DNA of 64,000 bases from Cupriavidus basilensis (GCF_000832305.1 NZ_CP010536.1:3410001-3474000), one strand, 5' to 3'; positions 32,803-42,358 are shown, counted from the first letter of the stretch. The notes: generated by a model from the letters alone, not told the origin. A program made the numbers and translations.

Positions 32803-33408
32803 GTGCCCCCCTCCCCCGCCGATTCCTCATTTGCCCCCAGGCCAGCCGACGCCGACCTGCTTGCCGCATTGCTGCAAGGCGCGGCCATGGGAGACCGGCA
32901 CGCCTTGCGGCAGCTCTACGACCAGACCGCGACGAAACTGTTTGGCCTCGCGCTGCGTATAACCAACAGACACGATTGGGCGGAGGATGTGGTGCAAGAG
33001 AGTTTCGTCAGCATCTGGCATCACGCCGGCGACTACCGGCCGCACCTGGCTGCACCGATGACCTGGATGACAGCCATCGTGCGCAACCGGGCGCTGGATT
33101 GCCTGCGCCGCCAGGCAGCTGCCCGCACCAGCCAGACCGTGGAGCTGGACGACAACCTTGGCGAGTGGCTGGCCGACGAAGCGGCCGGCCCGGCGGAACT
33201 TGCGCTCGCCAGCCAGCAAGCACGGGCGTTGAACCAGTGCCTGCAGCGGCTGGAACAGCCGCAGCGGCAGGCTATCTCGCTGGCCTACCTGAAGGACATG
33301 AGCCATAGCGAGTTGTCCGAACAATTGCAGGTGCCGCTTGGCACCATCAAGTCATGGATACGGCGCGGCCTGGAGCGCCTGCGCACGTGCCTGGAAAGCC
33401 TGTCATGA
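32803..33408 (+). CDS. ECF RNA polymerase sigma factor, SigK-like
   Basis: A 201-residue sigma-70 family factor. Region 2 (about 35-100) contains LRQLYDQTATKLFGLAL, DWAEDVVQESFVSIW and MTWMTAIVRNRALDCLR; region 4 (about 140-190) contains LEQPQRQAISLAYLKDMSH and the helix-turn-helix VPLGTIKSWIRRGLERLR. The start is a GTG; a TATAAT box lies at 32765-32770, 32 bp upstream, without a good -35. The stop overlaps the anti-sigma ATG as ATGA, the usual arrangement of a sigma/anti-sigma pair. Confidence 0.92.
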   Translation: MPPSPADSSFAPRPADADLLAALLQGAAMGDRHALRQLYDQTATKLFGLALRITNRHDWAEDVVQESFVSIWHHAGDYRPHLAAPMTWMTAIVRNRALDCLRRQAAARTSQTVELDDNLGEWLADEAAGPAELALASQQARALNQCLQRLEQPQRQAISLAYLKDMSHSELSEQLQVPLGTIKSWIRRGLERLRTCLESLS

Positions 33409-34151
33409 ACCTCAGCCGTCATCCCGACCTGATCGACCGCCTTGCCGCGCAGTACGCGCTGGGTGTGTTGCGCGGGGGCGCGCGCCGCCGGCTGGAGACG
33501 CTCGCCCGCGAGGAACCCGCGATCCGCGCCGCCATCGGCCACTGGCAGTCCAGGCTGTCAGGCCTTGCCGAACTCCAGCCTGCCTCGGCACCGGTGGATA
33601 AGGTGTGGTGCGGGATCGAACAACGGCTGGGCTGGCAAGCCATGAAGGCGCCCGGCGCGGCCGGCCCAGCCGGTGCGCCACCCGTAGCCTGGTGGCAACG
33701 GCTGTGGGCCGCCCCCGGCTTCTGGCGCGGCGCCACCATGGCGACCGCCGCGCTGGCCGCCGTGGCCATCGGCCTCAACGTGCGGATGGCCCGCCAGCTG
33801 GACACTGCACCACTGGTCAACGCGGTGGCCGTGCTCAACGACGATCGGGCCCAGGCCGCTGTGCTTGTGACCTGGGATGCACGTTCGCAAGCGCTTACCC
33901 TGCGCCGCCTGGATCACCTGCCACTGAACGATGCGCAGGCCCTGCAGCTTTGGGCCCTCCCGGCAGGCGGCAAGCCGCAGTCGCTCGGCGTGATCGGGCA
34001 CCAGCGCCAGCTGCGCCTGGCGCTCGCCCAGGCGCTGGGCAAGGTGCCGGCGCTGGCCATCAGCGTGGAGCCGCGCGGCGGCTCGCCCGACCCCAACGGC
34101 CCCACCGGGCCGGTGGTGTTCAAGGGCCAGGTCATCGACAACACCTTGTAG
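33405..34151 (+). CDS. RskA-type anti-sigma factor
   Basis: A 248-residue single-pass membrane protein. The N-terminal cytosolic part (LIDRLAAQYALGVLRGGARRRLE) is the anti-sigma domain of the RskA/anti-sigma-K type, without the HxxxCxxC zinc motif of ZAS proteins. One transmembrane helix lies near residues 108-125 (ATMATAALAAVAIGL), then the RskA C-terminal domain (LTLRRLDHLPLNDAQALQLW, LAISVEPRGGSP). The ATG overlaps the sigma stop by 4 bp. The upstream in-frame start at 33354 lies inside the sigma gene and is not needed. It presumably holds the sigma factor at the membrane until a signal. Confidence 0.9.
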   Translation: MNLSRHPDLIDRLAAQYALGVLRGGARRRLETLAREEPAIRAAIGHWQSRLSGLAELQPASAPVDKVWCGIEQRLGWQAMKAPGAAGPAGAPPVAWWQRLWAAPGFWRGATMATAALAAVAIGLNVRMARQLDTAPLVNAVAVLNDDRAQAAVLVTWDARSQALTLRRLDHLPLNDAQALQLWALPAGGKPQSLGVIGHQRQLRLALAQALGKVPALAISVEPRGGSPDPNGPTGPVVFKGQVIDNTL

Positions 34152-34287
34152 GGCGGGCCCGGAGGCCCTCCCGGACCCGCTACCGTCTGCGTGGGGCCCG
34201 GCAGCGATATAATCGTGGTTTCCCCGAATTCTCTCGTTCGCCCCGCGGCCCGCCGCCGGCTTGCGAGCTAACCCAGCCTTACCGCCC

Positions 34288-35697
34288 ATGACCTCCCAAC
34301 TTGCCAAGAAAGGCGAAGCCTGGTCCGCCCGCTTCTCCGAACCGATGTCCGACCTGGTGAAGCGCTACACCGCTTCGGTGTTCTTCGACAAGCGCCTGGC
34401 TCTGTTCGACATCCAGGGTTCGCTGGCGCACGCCGCCATGCTGGCCAAGCAGGGAATCATCGCCGAGGCCGACCGCGCCGAGATCGAGCGCGGCATGACG
34501 CAGATCCGTGGCGAGATCGAGGCCGGCGGCTTCGAGTGGAAGCTCGACCTGGAAGACGTCCACCTGAATATCGAAGCGCGCCTGACCGCGCTGGTCGGCG
34601 ACGCCGGCAAGCGCCTGCACACCGGCCGCTCGCGTAACGACCAGGTCGCTACCGATATCCGCCTGTGGCTGCGCAGCGAGATCGACACCATCATCGGCCT
34701 GCTGGGCGCGCTGCGCGGCGCGCTGCTGGACCTGGCCGAAAAGAACGCCGACACCATCCTGCCGGGCTTCACCCACCTGCAGGTGGCCCAGCCGGTCACC
34801 TTCGGCCACCACCTGCTGGCCTACGTGGAAATGTTCACGCGCGACGCCGAGCGCATGGCCGACTGCCGCCGCCGCGTTAACCGCCTGCCGCTGGGCGCCG
34901 CCGCGCTGGCCGGCACCAGCTACCCGATCGACCGTGAGTTCGTCGCGCAGCAACTGGGCTTCGACGGCGTGTGCCGCAACTCGCTGGACGCCGTCTCCGA
35001 TCGCGACTTCGCCATCGAATTCTGCGCCGCCGCCGCGCTGGTGATGACCCACATCTCGCGCTTCTCCGAGGAACTGGTGATCTGGATGAGCCCGCGCGTG
35101 GGCTTTATCGATATCGCCGACCGCTTCTGCACCGGTAGCTCGATCATGCCGCAGAAGAAGAACCCGGACGTGCCCGAACTGGCGCGTGGCAAGACCGGCC
35201 GCGTCAACGGCCACCTGATCGGCCTGTTGACCCTGATGAAGGGCCAGCCCCTGGCGTACAACAAGGACAACCAGGAAGACAAGGAGCCGCTGTTCGACAC
35301 GGTCGACACCGTGGCCGACACGCTGCGCATCTTCGCCGACATGGTGCCGGGCATCTCGGTCAAGCCGGACGCCATGCGCGCCGCCGCGCTGCAAGGCTAC
35401 GCCACCGCCACCGACCTGGCCGACTACCTGGTCAAGCACGGCCTGCCCTTCCGCGATGCCCACGAAGCCGTGGCCCACGCGGTGCGCGCCTGCGACGACC
35501 GCCGCTGCGACCTGGCCGACCTGACCGTGGCCGAGCTGCGCGAAGTCACCGGCCTGGGCGACAAGGCCGCGCTGATCGGCGATGACGTGCATGCGGTGCT
35601 GACGCTGGAAGGCTCGGTCGCGGCGCGTAACCATATCGGCGGCACCGCGCCGGCGCAGGTGCGCGCGGCCATTGCCGCGGCGCGCGCCACGCTTTAA
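34288..35697 (+). CDS. argH: Argininosuccinate lyase
   Basis: Final step of arginine synthesis: argininosuccinate to arginine and fumarate. The 469-residue protein shows [40 protein letters not shown] (111-123) and the superfamily signature [12 protein letters not shown] with the flexible catalytic loop. The ATG at 34288 begins the family N-terminus; a TTG upstream (34261) is ignored. A TATAAT box at 34208-34213 lies 75 bp before the start. A strong terminator follows. Confidence 0.97.
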   Translation: MTSQLAKKGEAWSARFSEPMSDLVKRYTASVFFDKRLALFDIQGSLAHAAMLAKQGIIAEADRAEIERGMTQIRGEIEAGGFEWKLDLEDVHLNIEARLTALVGDAGKRLHTGRSRNDQVATDIRLWLRSEIDTIIGLLGALRGALLDLAEKNADTILPGFTHLQVAQPVTFGHHLLAYVEMFTRDAERMADCRRRVNRLPLGAAALAGTSYPIDREFVAQQLGFDGVCRNSLDAVSDRDFAIEFCAAAALVMTHISRFSEELVIWMSPRVGFIDIADRFCTGSSIMPQKKNPDVPELARGKTGRVNGHLIGLLTLMKGQPLAYNKDNQEDKEPLFDTVDTVADTLRIFADMVPGISVKPDAMRAAALQGYATATDLADYLVKHGLPFRDAHEAVAHAVRACDDRRCDLADLTVAELREVTGLGDKAALIGDDVHAVLTLEGSVAARNHIGGTAPAQVRAAIAAARATL

Positions 35698-35765
35698 ACG
35701 CAAACTGCGGATTAAATGCAGCGCAGCGTGCCAACGTAAGTTTCACGTAAGTTTTGTTCTGAAAG

Positions 35766-35800
35766 AAAGCCGCCAGGGCAGGCCCCTGGCGGCTTTTTTT
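35766..35800 (+). terminator. Intrinsic terminator of argH
   Basis: AAAGCCGCCAGGG pairs with CCCTGGCGGCTTT around a 5-nt loop, ending in a run of seven T. Classic rho-independent form, 69 bp after the argH stop. Confidence 0.92.
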
Positions 35801-35911
35801 ATTGTCTTCCGGCGCTTCTGATTTTTGCGCGATGCGGTAGGTATTAGCCCCAAGCGCCGAAGCATTTTGTTACAGATAAACTAATCGCCGCAAAAACAGG
35901 GGAGACAACCC

Positions 35912-36454
35912 ATGTATTACTTGCTTGGTCTGTCACGACAGATCGACAGGTTGAATCAGCACACGGGCAGGCTTGCAAACATCATGATCCTGCTGTCGTG
36001 CCTGATCAGCGCAGGCAACGCCCTGCTGCGTTACGGCTTCAACCTCAGCGACAATTGGCCGCTCGAGCTGCAGTGGTACATGTTTGCCATCGCGGTGATG
36101 TTCGGCGCCTCCTACACCTTCCAGCGCAACGAACACGTGCGCGTCGACCTGATCTACGGCAACGTATCGGAACGCGCCCAACACTGGATCGACATCTTCG
36201 GGATCATCTTCTTCCTGCTGCCTTCGTGCGTGCTGTTTGCCTGGCTGTCGTGGGAATCGCTGTTCCTGCCCTCGTGGCGCATCCTCGAGCAATCCGGTAA
36301 CTCCGGCGGCCTGCCGCGTTACCCGATCAAGCTGGTGGTGCCCCTCGGCTTCGCCCTGCTTGCCTTGCAGGGCGTGTCCGAGCTGATCAAGCGCATCGCC
36401 GCCCTCAAGGGCCTCGTGCGCATCGAATCGAAATACGAGAGGCCGGTGCAATGA
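35912..36454 (+). CDS. TRAP transporter small permease (DctQ family)
   Basis: A 180-residue inner-membrane protein with four predicted helices (about 22-40, 54-72, 92-114, 138-158). The sequences LLRYGFNLSDNWPLELQWY and SYTFQRNEHVRVDLIY are typical of DctQ, especially the group annotated with mannitol/chloroaromatic carriers. The start has a GGGGAGA box 8-9 nt upstream. The stop overlaps the large-permease ATG by 4 bp. No DctP-type binding protein is adjacent. Confidence 0.9.
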   Translation: MYYLLGLSRQIDRLNQHTGRLANIMILLSCLISAGNALLRYGFNLSDNWPLELQWYMFAIAVMFGASYTFQRNEHVRVDLIYGNVSERAQHWIDIFGIIFFLLPSCVLFAWLSWESLFLPSWRILEQSGNSGGLPRYPIKLVVPLGFALLALQGVSELIKRIAALKGLVRIESKYERPVQ

Positions 36455-38199
36455 TTCCATTGGAATATATGCCGCCGCTGATGTTCGGCGGCCTGGTGGT
36501 ATTCATGCTGATCGGCTTCCCGGTCGCATTTTCGCTGTCGGCGGTGGGTCTTGCCTTCGGTATCCTGGCCATTCAGTTCGGCTACTTCCCGGTCAGTTTC
36601 CTGCAAGCGGTGCCCAGTCGCGTGTTCGGCAGCGTGCTGGCCAACGAGTTGCTGCTCGCCATCCCGTTCTTCACCTTCATGGGGGCGATACTGGAGAAGT
36701 GCGGGCTGGCCGAGGACATGCTGGACTCCATGGGCCAGTTGTTCGGCCCGGTGCGCGGCGGCCTGGGCTACTCGGTCATCATCGTGGGCTTCATCCTCGG
36801 CGCCATCACCGGCACCGTGGCGGCCCAGGTGATCGCCATGGCGATGATCTCGCTACCGGTCATGATGCGCTACCGCTACAACATGAAGTACGCCACGGGC
36901 GTGCTGGCGGCGTCGGGCACCATCACGCAGCTGGTGCCGCCGTCGCTGGTGCTGGTAGTGCTGGCCGACCAGCTCAAGACGCCGATGGGCAGCGCCGACG
37001 TGGGCAGCATGTACCTGGGCGCCTGGGGCCCGTCGGTGATCCAGATCGCGCTGTTCGCGCTTTATACCTTCGTGCTGACGCGCATCAAGCCTGACTGGCT
37101 GCCGCCGGTGCCAGTGGAAGAACGCACGTTGCGCGGCTGGCCGCTGTGGCGCAAATGCCTGCGCGGCATCATTCCCTGCGCAGTGCTGATCTTCCTGGTG
37201 CTGGGCACGATCATGCTGGGCATCGCCACGCCGACCGAATCCGGCGCCATGGGCGCGGTCGGCGCGCTGGTACTGGCGGTGCTGCGCGACCCCGGCTTCG
37301 GCAAGCTCGACCGCAATATCTATCGTATCGGCCTTGCCGCCACCGGCGTGGCCATCATCGCCGGCACCGTCGCGTTCGGCTCGCATGCCTTCCGCATTCC
37401 GCTGGCATTGGTCTACCTCGTGATCACGTGGCTACTGCTGCGCGCCGGGCAACTGACCGCGCTGCGCGGGCTGATCATCGAGGCTTACCAGTCCACGGCG
37501 CGCATCACCGCCATGGTGGTGTTCATCCTGATCGGTTCCACCTGCTTCTCGGTGGTGTTCCAGGGCGTGGATGGCGGTGCCTGGGTGGAGCATATGTTCA
37601 CCTCGCTGCCGGGCGGCTGGATCGGCTTCCTGCTGGTGGTCAACCTGTTCATCTTCTTCCTGGCCTTCTTCCTGGACTTCTTCGAGATCGCCTTCATCGT
37701 GGTGCCGATGCTGGCGCCCGTTGCGGTCAAGGTGCTGGCGCCGGTGGTCGCAGATTCGATGGGCGGCAACCCGGAGGCGGCAGCCACCGCGGCGCTGGTG
37801 TGGTTCGGCGTGATGCTGTGCGTGAACATGCAGACCTCCTTCATGCACCCGCCCTTCGGCTTCGCGCTGTTCTACCTGCGCGGCATTGCGCCCAAGGAAG
37901 TGAAGAGCTCCGACATCTACTGGGGCGCGCTGCCATGGGTCGGCCTGCAGATGATCATGGTTGTGCTGGTGATGTTCTGGCCCGGCCTGGTGACGATGTT
38001 CCTGGACAAGGGATCGTTGCACCATAGCAATGCGGCAGAGGTCACGATTCCGCTGGGGGGCGAGAGCCCGGGCGGTGCGGCCTCGGTGCCGGCGCCGGTG
38101 CCGGGCGGCCGTAGCGAGCCTGGCACGCTGGAGTTGCCGGCGGCGCCTGCCGACAGCGAACCCGCCACGCCGCAGTTCGAGTTCGACAAGAAGAAGTAG
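36451..38199 (+). CDS. TRAP transporter large permease (DctM family, FcbT3-like)
   Basis: A 582-residue polytopic permease driven by an ion gradient. The family features include FVFMLIGFPVAFSLS-like helix 1, GAITGTVAAQVIAMAMISLP, ASGTITQLVPPSLVL and ATPTESGAMGAVGAL. It is longer than the usual roughly 430 residues because of an inserted helical segment around residues 290-340 and a Pro/Glu-rich hydrophilic C-terminal tail of about 55 residues ending in DKKK. This size fits the COG4664 mannitol/chloroaromatic type. Substrate unknown because the binding protein is absent here. Confidence 0.9.
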   Translation: MIPLEYMPPLMFGGLVVFMLIGFPVAFSLSAVGLAFGILAIQFGYFPVSFLQAVPSRVFGSVLANELLLAIPFFTFMGAILEKCGLAEDMLDSMGQLFGPVRGGLGYSVIIVGFILGAITGTVAAQVIAMAMISLPVMMRYRYNMKYATGVLAASGTITQLVPPSLVLVVLADQLKTPMGSADVGSMYLGAWGPSVIQIALFALYTFVLTRIKPDWLPPVPVEERTLRGWPLWRKCLRGIIPCAVLIFLVLGTIMLGIATPTESGAMGAVGALVLAVLRDPGFGKLDRNIYRIGLAATGVAIIAGTVAFGSHAFRIPLALVYLVITWLLLRAGQLTALRGLIIEAYQSTARITAMVVFILIGSTCFSVVFQGVDGGAWVEHMFTSLPGGWIGFLLVVNLFIFFLAFFLDFFEIAFIVVPMLAPVAVKVLAPVVADSMGGNPEAAATAALVWFGVMLCVNMQTSFMHPPFGFALFYLRGIAPKEVKSSDIYWGALPWVGLQMIMVVLVMFWPGLVTMFLDKGSLHHSNAAEVTIPLGGESPGGAASVPAPVPGGRSEPGTLELPAAPADSEPATPQFEFDKKK

Positions 38200-38236
38200 C
38201 TAGAGAAAGCGCCGGCGGCTTCAGTCGCCGGCATGG

Positions 38237-38276
38237 AAAAAGGCCTCGGGTTCCGTTCAAACCCGAGGCCTTTTTT
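38237..38276. terminator. Bidirectional intrinsic terminator between dctM and decarboxylase
   Basis: AAAAAGGCCTCGGGTT and AACCCGAGGCCTTTTTT form a long stem with a 7-nt loop, with A- and T-runs on each side so that it works for both convergent genes. Confidence 0.92.
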
Positions 38277-38292
38277 GATTTCCGTGACTGCG

Positions 38293-40557
38293 TTACTTCA
38301 CGCAGTCGACGAAATACGCCTTGCCACCACCCTCGACCTCTTCCTCGACCAGGCCGTGGATGTCGGTCTCGAAGCCGGGGAACAGCTTGTTGAACTCGCG
38401 TGCGAACTTCAGGTACTGCACGATGATGCGGTTGAAGCGCTCGCCCGGGATCAGCAGCGGAATGCCCGGGGGGTAAGGCGTGAGCAGGATGGCGGTGACG
38501 CGGCCTTCCAGTTCGTCGACGGCCACGCGCTCGATCTCGCGGTGCGCCATCATGGCCCACGCGTCCGACGGCTTCATCGCCGGTTCCATGTCCGACAGGT
38601 ACATCTCGGTGGTCACGCGGGCCACGTCATTGGCCTTGTAGACGCTGTGGATCGCGTCGCACAGGTCGCGCAGGCCGAGCTTTTCGTACTGAGGATGCTT
38701 GCCGACGAATTCCGGCAGCACGCGCCACAGCGGCTGGTTCTGGTCGTAGTCGTCCTTGAACTGCTGCAACTCGGTCACCAGCGAGTTCCAGCGGCCCTTG
38801 GTGATGCCGATGGTGAACATGATGAAGAACGAGTACAGCCCGGTCTTCTCGATGATGATGCCGTGCTCGGCCAGGTATTTGGTGACGATAGCCGCGGGGA
38901 TGCCGCGGTCGCTGAACTCGCCGTCCACGTCCAGGCCCGGGGTGATGATGGTGGCCTTGATCGGGTCGAGCAGGTTGAAGCCGTCGGCCAGGTCGCCGAA
39001 GCCGTGCCAGCGTTCGTTGGCCTTGAGCATCCACTCTTCGCGGTCGCCGATGTCGTCCTCGGCCAATGCCTCGGGGCCCCACACCTTGAACCACCAGTCG
39101 CCGTTGTTGCCGGCATCGTAGTCGCCTTCGACCTTGCGCATGGCGCGGCGGAAGTCCATCGCTTCCTGGATGCTTTCTTCGACCAGCGCGGTGCCGCCCG
39201 GGGCTTCCATCATTGCCGCCGCCACGTCGCACGACGCAATGATCGAGTACTGCGGGCTGGTGGACGTGTGCATCAGGTATGCCTCGTTGAACCGGTAGCG
39301 GTCCAGCTTGCGCGTGTCCGAATCCTGCACGAGGATCTGCGAGGCCTGCGACAGGCCGGCCAGCAGCTTGTGCGTGGACTGCGTGGCGAACACCAGCGCG
39401 TCCTTGCTGCGCGGGCGGTCGCGGCCGATCGCGTGCATGTTGTGATAGAAGTCGTGGAATGCCGCGTGCGGCAGCCAGGCTTCGTCGAAATGCAGCGTAT
39501 CGATCTCGGTGGCCAGCATTTCCTTGATCTGTTCGGCGTTGTACAGCACGCCGTCGTAGGTGCCCTGGGTGATGGTCAGGATGCGCGGCTTCTGGTTCTT
39601 GGCCTGGCTGGCGAACGGGTGCGCGGCAATCTTGCGGCGGATGGTCTCGGGATCGAACTCGCTCTTCGGGATCGGGCCGATGATGCCGTAGTGATTGCGC
39701 GTGGGCATCAGGAACACGGGAATCGCGCCCGTCATCATGATCGCGTGCAGGATCGACTTGTGGCAGTTGCGGTCCACCACCACGATGTCGCCCGGCGCCA
39801 CGTTGGCATGCCACACCATCTTGTTCGAGGTGGATGTGCCGTTGGTGACGAAGTACATGTGGTCGGAGTTGAAGATGCGCGCGGCATTACGCTCCGAGGC
39901 CGCCACCGGGCCGGTGTGGTCGAGCAGCTGGCCGAGCTCATCGACGGCGTTGCAGACGTCGGCGCGCAGCATGTTCTCGCCGAAGAACTGGTGGAACACC
40001 TGGCCAACCGGGCTCTTCAGGAACGCCACGCCGCCGGAGTGCCCCGGGCAGTGCCACGAGTAGGAGCTGTCCTGCGCGTAGGCGATCAGCGCCTTGAAGA
40101 ACGGCGGCGCCAGCGAATCCAGGTAGACCCGGGCTTCGCGGATGATGTGGCGCGCGACGAATTCCGGCGTGTCCTCGAACATGTGGATGAAGCCGTGCAG
40201 CTCGCGCAGGATATCGTTGGGGATATGCCGCGAGGTGCGTGTCTCGCCGTACAGGAAGATGGGCAGGTCGGTATTGCGGCGGCGCACTTCGTTGACGAAG
40301 GCGCGCAGCTTCTCGATGGCCGCGGCTTCGGGCCGGTCGTCTTCGCTGACGAACTCGTCGTCGTCGATCGACACGATGAACGACGAGGCGCGGCTGGACT
40401 GCTGGGCGAAGGAGGTCAGGTCGCCATAGCTGGTCAGGCCCATCACCTCCATGCCTTCTTGCTCGATGGCCTGCGCCAGCGCGCGGATGCCCGAGCCGGA
40501 AATGTTCTCGGAGCGGAAGTCTTCATCGATGATGATGACGGGGAAGCGGAATTTCAT
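38293..40557 (-). CDS. AdiA-like Orn/Lys/Arg decarboxylase (fold type I)
   Basis: PLP-dependent decarboxylase of basic amino acids, 754 residues, close to the length of E. coli AdiA (arginine). The N-terminal receiver-like wing (about 1-130) begins MKFRFPVIIIDEDF; the core has SWHCPGHSGGVAF, GTSTSNKMV, VVVDRNCHKS, HFDEAWLPHAAF and the Schiff-base Lys397 in FATQSTHKLLAGLSQ. C-terminal LTPYPPGIPLLIPGE is typical. The ATG at 40557 gives the natural N-terminus; upstream codons to 40626 overlap a hairpin. Specificity (arginine versus lysine or ornithine) cannot be read from sequence. Roles in acid resistance or polyamine supply are family knowledge. Confidence 0.9.
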   Translation of the reverse strand: MKFRFPVIIIDEDFRSENISGSGIRALAQAIEQEGMEVMGLTSYGDLTSFAQQSSRASSFIVSIDDDEFVSEDDRPEAAAIEKLRAFVNEVRRRNTDLPIFLYGETRTSRHIPNDILRELHGFIHMFEDTPEFVARHIIREARVYLDSLAPPFFKALIAYAQDSSYSWHCPGHSGGVAFLKSPVGQVFHQFFGENMLRADVCNAVDELGQLLDHTGPVAASERNAARIFNSDHMYFVTNGTSTSNKMVWHANVAPGDIVVVDRNCHKSILHAIMMTGAIPVFLMPTRNHYGIIGPIPKSEFDPETIRRKIAAHPFASQAKNQKPRILTITQGTYDGVLYNAEQIKEMLATEIDTLHFDEAWLPHAAFHDFYHNMHAIGRDRPRSKDALVFATQSTHKLLAGLSQASQILVQDSDTRKLDRYRFNEAYLMHTSTSPQYSIIASCDVAAAMMEAPGGTALVEESIQEAMDFRRAMRKVEGDYDAGNNGDWWFKVWGPEALAEDDIGDREEWMLKANERWHGFGDLADGFNLLDPIKATIITPGLDVDGEFSDRGIPAAIVTKYLAEHGIIIEKTGLYSFFIMFTIGITKGRWNSLVTELQQFKDDYDQNQPLWRVLPEFVGKHPQYEKLGLRDLCDAIHSVYKANDVARVTTEMYLSDMEPAMKPSDAWAMMAHREIERVAVDELEGRVTAILLTPYPPGIPLLIPGERFNRIIVQYLKFAREFNKLFPGFETDIHGLVEEEVEGGGKAYFVDCVK

Positions 40558-40586
40558 TTGGCATCCTTGGACGGCAAGAAGGACTT

Positions 40587-40633
40587 GAGCCACATGGCCC
40601 GGGGATTCGTCCCCCTGGGTCGGCATGTGGCTC
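40587..40633 (-). promoter_or_regulatory. Strong hairpin in the leader of the decarboxylase gene
   Basis: A perfect 10-bp inverted repeat (40587-40596 and 40624-40633) encloses an inner hairpin with a 5-bp stem and 4-nt loop (40601-40614). On the minus strand it ends about 29 nt before the decarboxylase ATG, so it would be in the 5' leader or act on read-through from dcd. No T-run follows, arguing against a plain terminator. Confidence 0.55.
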
Positions 40634-40699
40634 GACGTTCAGGCTTGGCGCGCGGCCCCGGGGTTTCCCGTAACACCGCAACGCGCGCATTGTATGCGA

Positions 40700-41266
40700 T
40701 CAGGTCTTCGGCAGTGTGACACCTTGCTGACCCTGGTACTTGCCACCGCGATCGCGGTAGGAAGTCTCGCAGATCTCATCGCTCTCGAAGAACAGCACCT
40801 GGGCACAGCCTTCACCGGCGTAGATCTTGGCAGGCAGCGGCGTGGTGTTCGAGAACTCCAGCGTCACATAGCCTTCCCATTCCGGCTCGAACGGGGTCAC
40901 GTTGACGATGATGCCGCAGCGCGCGTAGGTGCTCTTGCCCAGGCAGATGGTCAGCACGCTGCGCGGAATGCGGAAATACTCCATCGTGCGGGCCAGCGCG
41001 AAGGAGTTCGGCGGAATGATGCAGACATCGCCCTTGAAGTCGACAAAGGACTTTTCGTCGAAGTTCTTCGGATCGACGATGGTGCTGTTGATATTGGTGA
41101 AGATCTTGAATTCGTCGGCGCAGCGGATGTCGTAGCCGTAGCTCGAGGTGCCGTACGAAACGATCTTGCGGCCGTCTTCTTCCCGTACCTGGCCGGGCTC
41201 GAAGGGCTCGATCATGCCGTGCTGTTCCGCCATGCGGCGGATCCACTTATCGGATTTGATGCTCAT
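40700..41266 (-). CDS. dcd: dCTP deaminase
   Basis: Deaminates dCTP to dUTP for thymidylate synthesis. The 188-residue protein has [54 protein letters not shown] and the catalytic-Glu strand [22 protein letters not shown]. Full length for the homotrimeric family. It is 142 bp upstream of the decarboxylase and 192 bp after fdhD; that 192-bp gap shows nothing I can name. Confidence 0.97.
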   Translation of the reverse strand: MSIKSDKWIRRMAEQHGMIEPFEPGQVREEDGRKIVSYGTSSYGYDIRCADEFKIFTNINSTIVDPKNFDEKSFVDFKGDVCIIPPNSFALARTMEYFRIPRSVLTICLGKSTYARCGIIVNVTPFEPEWEGYVTLEFSNTTPLPAKIYAGEGCAQVLFFESDEICETSYRDRGGKYQGQQGVTLPKT

Positions 41267-41458
41267 AGGGGTATCGGGATGAACAAATGAGGGCAGGCTC
41301 GGACGCGGTCCATGCTGACCGGGAACACTGCTCGCATTTGCTCACAGGCGCGCCGGACCTGCCGGGGCCTTGCGATGGGCCGCATTGTACAACCAAAATC
41401 CGGCATCACCGCCCTAAATGCCGCCCCGGCCCCACAACGGGCCATCCGCCCCCGGGCG

Positions 41459-42289
41459 TCAGGCCGTGGCTTGCTCCGGCAACTGGTGCCGGAAGCGTTC
41501 GCGGCCGGTGTAGAGCAGGAAGTGGCGCCCCGTGCACCGGGCAAAGAGAGCCAGGTTGACGCGCCGGGCCATCTGGTAGCCCATCTGCGTGACGCCCGAG
41601 CGCGACAGCAGGAAGGGAATGCCCATCTGGGCGCCCTTGATCACCATCTCCGAAGTCAGCCGCCCGGTGGTGTAGAACACTTTGTCGGCGCCGCTCATGC
41701 CTTCGAGCCACATCAGCCCCGCGATGGCATCCACGGCGTTGTGCCGGCCCACATCCTCGATGAACATCAGCAGCTCGCGCCCGCGGAACAGTGCGCAGCC
41801 ATGCACGGAGCCCGCCTGTTTGTAGACCGACTGCTGCAGCCGGATGGTGTCGACGATGCCGTATAGCGTTTCCTGGTCCAGGGTGGCGTCGTCCGGCAGC
41901 CGGATGTTGTCCACGTCGTCCAGCAACGAGCCAAACACGGTGCCCTGGCCACAGCCGGTGGTCACCACCCGGCGCGCCGTGCGCGCCTCGATGCGATCCA
42001 CGCCCGTGCGGGTCGTGACGGCGGCGGATTCGGTCTCCCAATCGACCTGGATCGCAGCGATATCCTCGACCGATTCGACCAGGCGCTGGTTGCGCAGGTA
42101 ACCCAACACCAGGGCCTCGGGCGCCCCGCCCAGCGTCATAAGCGTCACCAGTTCGCGCTTGTCCAGGTAGACCGTCAGCGGGCGCTCGCCGGGCAGGAAG
42201 GCCTGCCGCAAGCGCCCCTGCTCGTCGACCACCTCGACCTCTTCGATCAAGGGGACGCACGCGTGGGTCATGTCAGGGCGCAGGGGCAT
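41459..42289 (-). CDS. fdhD: Formate dehydrogenase accessory sulfurtransferase FdhD
   Basis: Delivers sulfur from IscS to the molybdenum cofactor for formate dehydrogenase activation. The protein of about 276 residues has ERPLTVYLDKRELVTLMTLG, VVTTGCGQGTVF, HGCALFRG, FIEDVGRHNAVD and FYTTGRLTSEMVIKGAQMGIP. In E. coli FdhD the sulfur loop has CxxC; here only the first Cys remains (TTGCGQG). Starts at 42289 or 42271 are possible; neither has a strong ribosome site. It is the last gene of the fdh block, 69 bp after sodC. Confidence 0.93.
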   Translation of the reverse strand: MPLRPDMTHACVPLIEEVEVVDEQGRLRQAFLPGERPLTVYLDKRELVTLMTLGGAPEALVLGYLRNQRLVESVEDIAAIQVDWETESAAVTTRTGVDRIEARTARRVVTTGCGQGTVFGSLLDDVDNIRLPDDATLDQETLYGIVDTIRLQQSVYKQAGSVHGCALFRGRELLMFIEDVGRHNAVDAIAGLMWLEGMSGADKVFYTTGRLTSEMVIKGAQMGIPFLLSRSGVTQMGYQMARRVNLALFARCTGRHFLLYTGRERFRHQLPEQATA

Positions 42290-42358
42290 GGGCGTTGGGG
42301 ATACGGGATGGGCGGCGCGCGCCGGGATCCGCCGGCCCGCGCTGCCCCGCCCCATCCG

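Noticed and set aside
38233..40719. 828-codon plus-strand ORF antisense to the decarboxylase
   Set aside because: Shadow frame; the minus-strand protein carries all family motifs.
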